64,000 bases of DNA from an uncultured Oscillospiraceae bacterium. GTDB taxonomy: Bacteria > Bacillota > Clostridia > Oscillospirales > Oscillospiraceae. A program made the translations under genes and the position numbers. This document shows, one piece after another, positions 31,502 through 39,391 of the stretch. The notes under the pieces are model-generated. The model did not search any database and had not been told where the DNA came from. It saw only the letters and a program-made list of their open reading frames with translations. Position 1 is the stretch's first letter; every line of letters starts with the position of its first letter. The stretch spans positions 1-64,000 of the forward strand of contig CAJULM010000003.1 in assembly GCA_910587285.1 (NCBI GenBank), read 5' to 3'.

Positions 31502-32415
31502 TATTGCTGCACCTCCTTTTTACGGGTGTAGGCAAGCTGGGCCAGGCCGAGGCCAGCCACCAGGATGAAGAAAATCACCGCTTTGGCCTGGGCGGTGCCC
31601 TGAGAGGCGGCGTTGGAGCCGTAGAACGTGTTGTAGATGTTCAGGGCCAGCATTTCTGTGGTCTTGATGCTGGCGCCGCCGGGCATGATCTGGATGGGCT
31701 GGCCGGCGGTGAGGGCCAGGTTCTGATCGAACAGCTTGAACCCGTTGGTGAGGGAGAGGAACATACAGATGGTGATGGAGGGCATCACGTTGGGAATGGT
31801 CACCTTAAACAGCGTCTGGGCGCGGGTGGCGCCGTCGATGCGGGCGGCCTCCAGCATATCCTCGGGCACCGCCTGGAGCCCGGCGATATAGATAATCATC
31901 ATATAGCCGATCTGCTGCCAGCACATAAGGATGATGAGGCCCCAGAAGCCGAATTTGGAGTCCAGGAGGATGGAGGTGTTAAAGTGGCTGAGAATGCCAT
32001 CGAAAATCATGGACCAGATATAACCTAATACGATGCCGCCGATGAGGTTGGGCATGAAGAATACCGTGCGGAACAGGTTGCTGCCCTTGATGCCCTGAGT
32101 GAGCGCGTAGGCCACGGCAAAGGCCAGCACGTTGATGAGCACCAGGCTCACGATGGCGTACAGGGCGGAGTACCAGAAGGAGTGGGTGAAGGAGGGATCC
32201 TGGAAGGCCTTCACGTAGTTGCTGAAGCCGACGAATTTTGCGTCGGAAATCAGGCGGAAGTTACATAAGGAGAGGTAAATGCCTTGGATAAAGGGCCAGA
32301 CGAAGCCAATGGCAAAGGCGGCCACGACGGGGCCCAGGAACAGCAGCGCCCAGCGCCGGGTGGAGGCGGTCAGGGCGTTGACTCCGGAGGATTTTTTCCG
32401 CTTCAAGATAAACAT
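31501..32415 (-). CDS. Sugar ABC transporter permease, MalF type
   Basis: A 304-residue permease with six membrane segments and the EAA loop (EAARIDGATRAQTLFKV, about 195). The first membrane segment follows a short basic, Ser/Thr-rich N-terminus. It lies between the binding protein (102 bases upstream) and the MalG-type partner (overlapping by one base). No ATPase gene is in the operon, so a shared MsmK/MalK-type ATPase encoded elsewhere is expected. Confidence 0.93.
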   Translation of the reverse strand: MFILKRKKSSGVNALTASTRRWALLFLGPVVAAFAIGFVWPFIQGIYLSLCNFRLISDAKFVGFSNYVKAFQDPSFTHSFWYSALYAIVSLVLINVLAFAVAYALTQGIKGSNLFRTVFFMPNLIGGIVLGYIWSMIFDGILSHFNTSILLDSKFGFWGLIILMCWQQIGYMMIIYIAGLQAVPEDMLEAARIDGATRAQTLFKVTIPNVMPSITICMFLSLTNGFKLFDQNLALTAGQPIQIMPGGASIKTTEMLALNIYNTFYGSNAASQGTAQAKAVIFFILVAGLGLAQLAYTRKKEVQQ

Positions 32416-32517
32416 CTCCCTTTACTCAAGTTGAACGGCGGGGAAAATGAGAGGACGGGGCGGGCGATACCGCCCGCCCCGTTCCGTGGTGTATTTCGAT
32501 TGTGAGCGCTGAGAGGA

Positions 32518-33879
32518 TTAGCTGTTGATGGCCTGATACTGAGTGGCCCAGCCGTCCACGAAAGCGGTGCGGACCTGCTCCCAGTTGGCGTCGCTCTGAT
32601 CGGCGTTGTACTGGTTCAGGGCGGAGGTCAGCACGGCGCGGTACTCGTCCACGTTGGGCTGGAAGTTGGTGGCCCAGTTCATGACATAACAGCCGTTGTT
32701 GCTGTACTCGTTGGCGTCGGCCAGGAAGCCGTTGGTGGACTCGGCGGCGTTCTTATAGGGCATGACGCCGAAGGTGTCCACCAGCATCCGGCTGGCCTCG
32801 GGGTCGGTAACGCACCAAACCATGAAGTCCATGGTGGCCTGCTGATCCTCGGCGGAAGCCTTGGAGTTGATGGCCCAGCAGTTCTCGGTGCCGCAGTTCA
32901 GGCCGGCCTTCTCCTCGCCCTCCACGCCGCAGTAGTAGGGGATCATGGTGGCGTTGGGCACGGTGTCCTTATAGTCCTCGAACTCCCAGGAGCCCTGAAT
33001 CTGGAAGGCGGCCTTGCCGTCCTTGAACTCCTGGCTGGCGTCGTGGCCGCCCACGGACAGAGCGTTGGGGGCGGTCAGGCTGTTGTTGATGCACAGGTCA
33101 TACAGGTTCTTGAAGTTCTCCATATACTTGCCGGAGATGGTGGCGGGGCACTCGGTCCAGGGGGTGCCCTCCTGCTCGTAGTAGTACTCCAGGTTGGCCA
33201 TGTGGCCCACGAAACGCCAGTTGGAGGAGCCGTCCATGTCGCAGGAGGTGAAAGCGTCAAAGCCCAGCTCGGCGGCGCGGGCGTGGATGTCCTCCACCAC
33301 GGTCTTCAGGGTCTCGAAGTTCTTGATGTCCTCCACCTTGTGGCCGGCCTGCTCCAGCAGATCGGGGTTGACGATGATGCCGTAGCACTCGTAGCAGTAG
33401 CCGATGGAAACCAGCTTGCCGGTCTCGTCATAGAGGTTATAGGCGTCGGTATTCAGCTCATTGGCGATGGGGGTGCCGGTCAGGTCCAGAGCGTAGTCCT
33501 TCCAATCCTTCACGCCGTTCTGGTTGCCGATGACGAAGATGGTGGGGGGAGCGGACTTATCCATCTCGGCGATCAGGGTCTGGCTGTAGGTGCCGGAGGC
33601 GGCGGTGACGACCTTCACGTCCACGCCCTTCTGCTCTTTGTACATGGCGGCGATCTTCTGCAGAGTCTCGTCGGACTCGGGTTTGAAGTTCAGCCAGTAC
33701 ACGGAGCCGGTGCCGGCGGGGGCGGGATCCTTGTTGTCGTCAGGGGTCTGCGCGCCGGAGTTGGAGTTCTCGGCGGGGGGTGTGCTGCCTTCCGCGTCGG
33801 GCTTGCTGGAGCATCCAGCAAGCAGCATGGCCATGACCATGCTAAGGGCCAATACGAGCGCTAAGAGTTTCTTGCTCAT
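32518..33879 (-). CDS. Sugar-binding lipoprotein of an ABC transporter
   Basis: A 453-residue family 1 extracellular solute-binding protein. The signal peptide ends in the lipobox LLAGC (Cys23), followed by a Ser/Pro/Asn-rich linker (to about 55) and the two-lobed binding domain. I start it at the second in-frame ATG (33879), eight bases from AGGAGG; the first ATG (33885) is only two bases from that site. It is the first gene of the operon. The content of acidic residues and the MalQ neighbour suggest oligosaccharide binding. Confidence 0.93.
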   Translation of the reverse strand: MSKKLLALVLALSMVMAMLLAGCSSKPDAEGSTPPAENSNSGAQTPDDNKDPAPAGTGSVYWLNFKPESDETLQKIAAMYKEQKGVDVKVVTAASGTYSQTLIAEMDKSAPPTIFVIGNQNGVKDWKDYALDLTGTPIANELNTDAYNLYDETGKLVSIGYCYECYGIIVNPDLLEQAGHKVEDIKNFETLKTVVEDIHARAAELGFDAFTSCDMDGSSNWRFVGHMANLEYYYEQEGTPWTECPATISGKYMENFKNLYDLCINNSLTAPNALSVGGHDASQEFKDGKAAFQIQGSWEFEDYKDTVPNATMIPYYCGVEGEEKAGLNCGTENCWAINSKASAEDQQATMDFMVWCVTDPEASRMLVDTFGVMPYKNAAESTNGFLADANEYSNNGCYVMNWATNFQPNVDEYRAVLTSALNQYNADQSDANWEQVRTAFVDGWATQYQAINS

Positions 33880-33913
33880 TTTCATTTCCTCCTGTTTATG
33901 ATGGGTTTGTACG

Positions 33914-33942
33914 GCTGGAAACGTTACTGGAAACGTTTCCAG
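33914..33942. promoter_or_regulatory. LacI-family operator(s) of the maltodextrin-type operon
   Basis: CTGGAAACGTTTCCAG (33927-33942) is a perfect 16-bp palindrome with a central CG, typical of LacI-family sites. An overlapping imperfect copy (CTGGAAACGTTACTGG) begins at 33915. It lies just downstream of the predicted start site, so bound repressor would block elongation or initiation. Confidence 0.85.
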
Positions 33943-33955
33943 TTCCTACGCTCCC

Positions 33956-33984
33956 ATCATACCCACATTTTGGCCGTTTGGCAA
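33956..33984 (-). promoter_or_regulatory. Sigma-A promoter of the sugar ABC operon
   Basis: On the minus strand, TTGCCA (33979-33984), a 17-base spacer and TATGAT (33956-33961), followed by the LacI palindrome. Confidence 0.82.
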
Positions 33985-34093
33985 GCATAATTTTCATGTT
34001 CTGCACAAGTTCGGAGAATTGCCAAAAAATTTGCCGCGCTTTTTGTGAAAAATAACTATTTCCGCCGCTTTGTAGCCTGGGCGGGAAATGGGC

Positions 34094-34122
34094 TTGCGTT
34101 CCAGCAAGCGGTTTGATATACT
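34094..34122 (+). promoter_or_regulatory. Sigma-A promoter of rubrerythrin
   Basis: TTGCGT (34094-34099), a 17-base spacer and TGA-TATACT (34117-34122). The leader is about 45 bases. Confidence 0.75.
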
Positions 34123-34172
34123 GTGAGTGTACCCGGCGGATTGAGCCGGGAGATTAAAAGGAGGGGACCCAT

Positions 34173-34709
34173 ATGTCAAAATATACAGGCACCCAGACCG
34201 AGAAAAACCTGATGGCGGCGTTTGCCGGGGAATCCGAGGCCAGGAATAAATATACTTACTTTGCCTCCAAGGCGAAGAAGGAGGGCTTCGAGCAGATTGC
34301 GGCCCTGTTCCTCAAGACGGCGGACAACGAGAAGGAGCACGCCAAGCTGTGGTTTAAGGAGCTCGATGGCATTGGCACCACCGCCGAGAACCTGGCTGCG
34401 GCTGCGGCGGGGGAAAACTATGAGTGGACGGATATGTACGAGGGCTTTGCCAAGACAGCGGAGGCTGAGGGCTTCCCGGAGCTGGCCTCCCGGTTCCGTA
34501 TGGTGGCCGCTATCGAGAAGCACCACGAGGAGCGCTACCGCGCCCTGCTGAAGAATGTGGAGGCCCAGGAGGTCTTCGCCAAGAGTGAGGTGAAGGTGTG
34601 GGAATGCCGCAACTGCGGCCACATCGTGGTGGGCACCCAGGCCCCTGAGGTATGCCCCACCTGCGCTCATCCCCAGGCGTATTTTGAGGTGCACGCGGAA
34701 AATTATTGA
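34173..34709 (+). CDS. Rubrerythrin
   Basis: A 178-residue non-heme iron protein that reduces hydrogen peroxide in anaerobes. The ferritin-like four-helix part (about 1-135) has the diiron ligands in two E-x-x-H motifs (EKEH about 52, EKHH about 115), with extra Glu residues such as FAGESEARNKY. The C-terminal rubredoxin-like domain has two CxxC pairs (CRNC, CPTC, about 145-165). The ribosome site AAAGGAGGGG is strong. It is monocistronic with its own promoter and terminator, consistent with a stand-alone oxidative stress gene. Confidence 0.95.
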   Translation: MSKYTGTQTEKNLMAAFAGESEARNKYTYFASKAKKEGFEQIAALFLKTADNEKEHAKLWFKELDGIGTTAENLAAAAAGENYEWTDMYEGFAKTAEAEGFPELASRFRMVAAIEKHHEERYRALLKNVEAQEVFAKSEVKVWECRNCGHIVVGTQAPEVCPTCAHPQAYFEVHAENY

Positions 34710-34732
34710 TTCCGTCCCTTTTACCTCCCAAG

Positions 34733-34776
34733 AAAAAGCGCAGCCGCCCGAAATGCCGGGTTGGCTGCGCTTTTTC
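34733..34776 (+). terminator. Terminator of rubrerythrin
   Basis: A 13-bp outer stem (AAAAAGCGCAGCC / GGCTGCGCTTTTT) with an inner CCCG/CGGG pairing and a T-run within the right arm. Confidence 0.85.
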
Positions 34777-34804
34777 GCATGATTTCCAGAGAGCGGGGCA
34801 TACT
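34777..34804 (+). promoter_or_regulatory. Possible sigma-G-type promoter of spoVAC
   Basis: GCATG (34777-34781), a 17-base spacer and CATACT (34799-34804) resemble forespore sigma-G promoters, which drive spoVA in Bacillus. The implied leader is very short because the GAGGTG ribosome site starts at 34811, so the call is tentative. Confidence 0.35.
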
Positions 34805-34822
34805 GGAAGGGAGGTGAAGCGC

Positions 34823-35266
34823 ATGGACATGAATAACCAGGAGTATAACAAATACGTCAGCGACCGGGCCAAGCCCTCGCCCATCTGGAAGGATATGCTG
34901 TGGGCCTTTTGCGTAGGCGGGGCCATTTGCGCCGGCGGACAGGGGCTGACGGCCCTGTATCAGAGCTGGGGGGCGAGCCAGGAGGACGCGGGGACATGGA
35001 CTTCTGTCACATTGATTTTTTTGGCGTCGCTGCTCACCGGGCTGGGTGTGTTTGACGACATCGCCAAACGGGCGGGGGCGGGGACGCTGGTACCCATCAC
35101 CGGATTTTCCAACGCCATGGTGTCTCCGGCGCTGGAATTTAAAAGCGAAGGGCTTGTTACCGGCACTGGGGCCAAGCTGTTCACCGTGGCGGGGCCGGTG
35201 CTGGCGTACGGCATCTCGGCCAGTGTGGTGTACGGGATTATTATTTACGTGCTGGGGTTGTATTGA
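34823..35266 (+). CDS. spoVAC: Stage V sporulation protein AC
   Basis: A 147-residue membrane protein of the SpoVAC/SpoVAEb family with about four membrane segments (about 27-50, 65-80, 100-115, 125-145). In spores the SpoVA channel moves dipicolinic acid into the forespore and out at germination, and SpoVAC itself is a mechanosensitive channel in Bacillus. The start is the ATG at 34823 with GGGAGGTG upstream; the longer open frame from 34706 runs through the previous terminator. spoVAD and spoVAE are not adjacent, which is unusual. A diverged duplicate of its 3' end lies 126 bases downstream. Confidence 0.85.
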   Translation: MDMNNQEYNKYVSDRAKPSPIWKDMLWAFCVGGAICAGGQGLTALYQSWGASQEDAGTWTSVTLIFLASLLTGLGVFDDIAKRAGAGTLVPITGFSNAMVSPALEFKSEGLVTGTGAKLFTVAGPVLAYGISASVVYGIIIYVLGLY

Positions 35267-35391
35267 CGGCCCCGACACGGTGGGGGCCCCATCCGCCGCG
35301 AACTTCAGCGGCGGATGGGAGACGACGAGCGGTGGAATGAGCGAGCCCTGCCCGAAGGGCAGGGCGAGGGATATGGAGCCCGCGAGGAGGA
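35267..35391 (+). repeat. Hairpin-rich insert between the spoVAC 3' ends
   Basis: This 125-bp segment separates the spoVAC stop from the duplicated 3' end. It has a perfect 11-bp hairpin CCATCCGCCGC / GCGGCGGATGG (about 35289-35318) and a 9-bp hairpin GCCCTGCCC / GGGCAGGGC with a GAA loop (about 35344-35364). It does not match the five-copy repeat family, but shares the purine-rich GAGCGR flavour. Confidence 0.55.
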
Positions 35392-35470
35392 GGCGGGGCC
35401 GGTGCTGGCGTACGGCATCTCGGCCAGTGTGGTGTACGGAGTGATTTTGTATTTCTTAGGGCTGTATTAG
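35392..35470 (+). pseudogene. Duplicated, diverged 3' end of spoVAC
   Basis: The first 48 bases are identical to spoVAC bases 35188-35235. The last 31 bases differ in codon use but encode the same kind of C-terminus (VYGVILYFLGLY and a stop, against VYGIIIYVLGLY). There is no start codon or upstream frame. It is the remnant of a paralogue or of an older version of the gene left by recombination. The sequence from 35471 to 35575 shows GC-rich partial repeats and no gene. Confidence 0.7.
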
Positions 35471-35579
35471 CGGGCCGCCGCGGGGCGTGACGAGCGAGGC
35501 CGGGCCAAGCTGGCGCACGGCGTCTTGCCGGCATCGCGCATGGGGTAATTCCGCGGTTTGCAGGATGATATGAGCGGTG

Positions 35580-35614
35580 AAAAAGTAGGCGGGAACCCGC
35601 CTGCTTTTTCTTTT
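35580..35614 (+). terminator. Terminator upstream of tex
   Basis: A 14-bp stem (AAAAAGTAGGCGGG / CCCGCCTGCTTTTT, one G-U pair) followed by CTTTTC. It would end transcripts from the spoVAC side. Confidence 0.75.
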
Positions 35615-35675
35615 CATGACGGAAAAAATGTGATATACTCTCCCATGAAGCGCAAATCCAAAGGAGAGATTACTC

Positions 35676-37856
35676 ATGACAAACAGCGTGGACAACCGTA
35701 TGGAAGCTATGATTCAGATTTTGGCTGGGGAGCTGGACCGGCCTAAGCAGCACGTTCAAAACATTGTCGCCCTGCTGGACGAGGGGAACACCGTCCCCTT
35801 TATCGCCCGCTATCGCAAAGAGCTCCACGGCTCCATGGACGACCAGCTCATCCGGCAGCTGGCGGACCGGCTCCAGTACCTGCGCAATTTGCAGGACCGG
35901 CGGGACGAGGTGAAGCAGTCCATTGAGAACCAGGGTAAGCTGACGCAGGAGCTGTCCGCCGCCATTGACGACGCCGCAACCTTGGCGGAGGTGGAGGATC
36001 TGTACCGGCCCTATAAGCAGAAGCGGCGCACCCGGGCCACCATGGCCAGGGAAAAGGGGCTGGAGCCCCTGGCCCTGCTGGCCTTTACTCAGGGGCCGGC
36101 GGTGGATATAGAGGAGGCGGCGCTGGGCTATATTGATGTTGAAAAGGGTGTGGAGAGCATTGAGGACGCCCTGCGAGGGGCGTCTGACATCATCGCGGAG
36201 CTGATCTCCGATGACGCCGAGGTGCGCAAGGGACTGCGGGAGCTGTACTGGCGGCGGGCGTCCATTGTATCCGAGGCGGCCTCCAAAGAGCCGGAGGACA
36301 GCGTGTACCGACTCTACTATGAGTTTTCAAGCGCCCTATCCAAAACCCAGGGACATCAGATCCTGGCCATGAACCGGGGCGAGCGGGAGGAAATCCTGAA
36401 GGTGTCGGTGGAGATGGACCGGGAGACTGCCCTGGTGGCCCTGCGCCGGAAGGTGGTACCCGGGCGCGCCGCCATGGAATTTGTCAAGGCGGCCGCCGAG
36501 GACGCCTACGACCGGCTCATTGCCCCCTCTCTGGAGCGGGAGGTGCGCTCCGAGCTGACGGAAAAGGCCAGCGAGGGCGCCATTGGGCAGTTTGCGTTGA
36601 ACCTGAAGCCGCTACTGATGCAGCCCCCGGTGAAGGGCTTTGTCACTATGGGGCTGGACCCCGGCTACCGCATGGGCTGCAAGGTGGCGGTGGTGGACCC
36701 CACGGGCAGAGTGCTGGATACCACGGTGGTCTACCCCACCCACGGCGAGCGGGGCAAGGCGGAGGCCATCGACAAGCTGGCCGTCCTCATCAAAAAGCAT
36801 AAGGTTGCCCATATTGCCATTGGAAACGGCACTGCCAGCCGTGAGACCGAGCAGATGGCGGTGGAGCTCATCCGCCGCGTGGGGGGCGGCGTCAGCTACG
36901 CCATGGTGAACGAGGCGGGGGCGTCGGTGTACTCCGCGTCCAAGCTGGCCGCTGAGGAGTTCCCAGAGTTCGACGTGAACCTGAGAAGCGCGGTGTCCAT
37001 CGCCCGGCGGCTCCAGGACCCGCTGGCCGAGCTGGTGAAGATCGACCCCAAATCCATCGGCGTGGGCCAGTACCAGCACGATATGCCCCAGGCCCGGCTG
37101 AGCGAGGCCCTGGACGGGGTGGTGGAGGACTGCGTGAACGCCGTGGGGGTGGACGTGAATACCGCCTCCGCCCCTCTGCTCACCCGCGTGGCGGGGCTGA
37201 ACGGGACCACCGCCAAAAACATCGTGAAGTACCGGGAGGAGAACGGCCCCTTCACCACCCGGAAGCAGATTTTGAAGGTGCCCAAGCTGGGGCCCAAGGC
37301 TTTTGAGCAGTGCGCGGGCTTTCTGCGGGTGCCCGAGAGCAGGTCTCCCCTGGACAACACCGCCGTCCACCCGGAGAGCTACGCCGCAGCGGAAAAGCTG
37401 CTGGCCCTGTGTGGCCACGATATGGCGGACGTGAAGGCAGGGAAGCTGGGTGATCTCAAGGAGCGGATCGCCGCCTGCGGTGAGGAAAGGGCGGCGGCAG
37501 AGTGCGGCGTGGGGGTGCCCACGCTGAAGGACGTGGCGGCGGAGCTGATGAAGCCTGGCCGGGACCCCCGGGACGAACTGCCCGCCCCCGTTCTGCGCAC
37601 CGACGTGCTGGACATCAAGGACCTGAAGCCGGGGATGGAGCTGAAGGGCACCGTCCGCAACGTCATTGATTTCGGGGCCTTTGTGGACATCGGCGTCCAC
37701 CAGGACGGGTTGGTGCACATCAGCCAAATCTGCGACCGCTACATCAAGCACCCCTCCCAGGTGCTCAGCGTGGGGGACGTGGTGACGGTGTGGGTTCGGG
37801 AAGTGGACGAGAAGAAAAAGCGCATCTCCCTCACCATGCGCAAGGATAAATTGTAA
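35676..37856 (+). CDS. tex: Tex-family RNA-binding transcription accessory protein
   Basis: A 726-residue nucleic-acid-binding protein. Domains in order: Tex N-terminal helical region (about 10-190), central region, YqgF-like fold (about 325-450, GLDPGYRMGCKVAVVD), helix-hairpin-helix pair (about 490-560) and C-terminal S1 domain (about 650-724, GMELKGTVRNVIDFGAFVDIG). Tex is widely conserved and linked to transcription and RNA metabolism. An AAAGGAGA ribosome site precedes the ATG, and a TGA-TATACT extended -10 lies near 35631-35639. It stands alone. Confidence 0.95.
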   Translation: MTNSVDNRMEAMIQILAGELDRPKQHVQNIVALLDEGNTVPFIARYRKELHGSMDDQLIRQLADRLQYLRNLQDRRDEVKQSIENQGKLTQELSAAIDDAATLAEVEDLYRPYKQKRRTRATMAREKGLEPLALLAFTQGPAVDIEEAALGYIDVEKGVESIEDALRGASDIIAELISDDAEVRKGLRELYWRRASIVSEAASKEPEDSVYRLYYEFSSALSKTQGHQILAMNRGEREEILKVSVEMDRETALVALRRKVVPGRAAMEFVKAAAEDAYDRLIAPSLEREVRSELTEKASEGAIGQFALNLKPLLMQPPVKGFVTMGLDPGYRMGCKVAVVDPTGRVLDTTVVYPTHGERGKAEAIDKLAVLIKKHKVAHIAIGNGTASRETEQMAVELIRRVGGGVSYAMVNEAGASVYSASKLAAEEFPEFDVNLRSAVSIARRLQDPLAELVKIDPKSIGVGQYQHDMPQARLSEALDGVVEDCVNAVGVDVNTASAPLLTRVAGLNGTTAKNIVKYREENGPFTTRKQILKVPKLGPKAFEQCAGFLRVPESRSPLDNTAVHPESYAAAEKLLALCGHDMADVKAGKLGDLKERIAACGEERAAAECGVGVPTLKDVAAELMKPGRDPRDELPAPVLRTDVLDIKDLKPGMELKGTVRNVIDFGAFVDIGVHQDGLVHISQICDRYIKHPSQVLSVGDVVTVWVREVDEKKKRISLTMRKDKL

Positions 37857-37959
37857 CCAGATGTAGCCGGTTGTAATGATTTTGGCATCGGATTGTAAGC
37901 GGTTTTTAACGACTTTTCCCCCCACGGCGTTTAAAATGGTGGAAAAGGAGTGATCGGCC

Positions 37960-39315
37960 ATGAAAAAAAGAAAGATTTTCCTGCTGCTGGCGGCAGCGCT
38001 GACCCTGGCCCTGTGCGCCTGCGCCCCTGCGGGGGAGGGGCCAAGACCGTCCCCATCTCCTGCGCCCTCCGCTCCGGCCCCAACAGATCCGTCGGCCCCT
38101 GCGCCGACGCCCAGCGTGGAGCCAAGTTTGGCTGTGGAGCCGACCGCCCCGCCGGAGACCGCGGCGGGCGATGACCTGCCTGGTCGGGACTACCAGCCCT
38201 GGCAGACGGCGTACATGGACTTCCTCACCGCCTTGCTCCACGCGGAGCTGGACACCCGAGAGGATGCGGTGGCCTATGCGGGCCTGGCGGTGGACGAGCG
38301 GGGGGTGACCGCCCAGTTCAGCATCTATGACGAGTCACCCAAGCCCCTGTCTTACGTGATGTCTATGATGTCGGAATCCTATTCCCTCTATGACGTGGAC
38401 AAGGACGGCGTGCCCGAGCTGTTTGTCAAGTACGGGAACTGCGAGGCGGCTTACACCACCCAGTGCTACACCTGGCGGGACGGTCAGGTGGTGTGTATCG
38501 GCGAGTTCCGCTCCGGCCACAGCGCCCTGTATACCTGCCCGGACAAGAGCGCCGTCCTGCGCAGCGAGGGCCAAATGGGCTATGCCGAGATGTACGAGTA
38601 CCCCATGGAGGGTGGCGTGCTTACCGAGGAACGGGTGCTGTTCACCGAGGAGGATGTGTGGGACTACACGCCGGTAGACGAGATTGTCCCCGGTGCGGAG
38701 TTCGTCGAATACTATTACACCCAGCTGGGTGAGTGGGACCCCTGGCCGGCGAGCCAGCCCCAGCCGTCAGCGGGAAGGGCGCTGCTGCTGCCCATCGCAG
38801 ACTGGCAGGCTGGCCCCGCCGCCACGGGCAGCAGCTCGGAGCGAGCCCGAACAGCCATTCTGGCCGTGCTGAACGGGGAAGCGGAAGTGTACGGTGCGTC
38901 CGGCGACCACTTCTACGGCGACACAGGTCCCATCGCCTGGGCAGAGTATGTCCAGCCCGGCGGAGCCTATCCCTACAACGACGAACCGCTGACGGTCAGC
39001 GCCCACGCATGGCAGGATATGAATGGTGACGGCCAGGAGGAGCTGGTCCTCCGGGTGGTGAGGGAGACCGGGGAGGACGGCGGCCAGCCGTGGATCAGCG
39101 AGGCCGCCGTGGTGCTCAGCGAACAGGACGGCACGGTGTACGCCTACTTCTTCGGGTACTTTGACGCCGCGGACGTGTTTTATGACGACGGAACGGTGCG
39201 GCAGTATGGCAGGGATTACCGCTTGTCCTTCTGGAAGGGCCAGTGCTACGAGTACATCTCCAAATCCGCTGGAGCGGCCCAGGTAAAGTGGGTGGACGGT
39301 TCGCCCCTGGGCTGA
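37960..39315 (+). CDS. Putative lipoprotein with acidic calcium-loop-like motifs
   Basis: A 451-residue exported protein. A lipoprotein signal ends at Cys21 (LALCAC), then a Pro/Ser/Ala-rich linker (about 25-75) leads to an extracytoplasmic domain. Two EF-hand or dockerin-like Asp loops are visible, DVDKDGVPELFVKYG (about 146) and DMNGDGQEELVLR (about 351), each followed by a beta-strand pattern. Such DxDxDG-pE repeats are common in secreted Clostridia proteins of unknown function. It has the ribosome site AAAAGGAG. The neighbours tex and the MerR-RDD gene give no clue to its role. Confidence 0.75.
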   Translation: MKKRKIFLLLAAALTLALCACAPAGEGPRPSPSPAPSAPAPTDPSAPAPTPSVEPSLAVEPTAPPETAAGDDLPGRDYQPWQTAYMDFLTALLHAELDTREDAVAYAGLAVDERGVTAQFSIYDESPKPLSYVMSMMSESYSLYDVDKDGVPELFVKYGNCEAAYTTQCYTWRDGQVVCIGEFRSGHSALYTCPDKSAVLRSEGQMGYAEMYEYPMEGGVLTEERVLFTEEDVWDYTPVDEIVPGAEFVEYYYTQLGEWDPWPASQPQPSAGRALLLPIADWQAGPAATGSSSERARTAILAVLNGEAEVYGASGDHFYGDTGPIAWAEYVQPGGAYPYNDEPLTVSAHAWQDMNGDGQEELVLRVVRETGEDGGQPWISEAAVVLSEQDGTVYAYFFGYFDAADVFYDDGTVRQYGRDYRLSFWKGQCYEYISKSAGAAQVKWVDGSPLG

Positions 39316-39341
39316 AACTTGTGGAAATTTGCAAAAAACCC

Positions 39342-39372
39342 TTGACTGTGAAGCGGCTTGACAGCGTAGCAT
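39342..39372 (+). promoter_or_regulatory. MerR-type promoter (19-bp spacer) of the MerR-RDD gene
   Basis: TTGACT (39342-39347), 19 bases and TAGCAT (39367-39372). The spacer carries a 9-bp dyad with one mismatch (CTGTGAAGC / GCTTGACAG). The overlong spacer and central dyad are the signature of a promoter untwisted by its own MerR protein. Confidence 0.8.
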
Positions 39373-39391
39373 AGCCCTGGGAGGTGGTTTC

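Noticed and set aside
35267..35575. Insertion sequence downstream of spoVAC
   Set aside because: No transposase frame and no clear terminal inverted repeats or target duplications; only hairpins and a duplicated gene end are visible.
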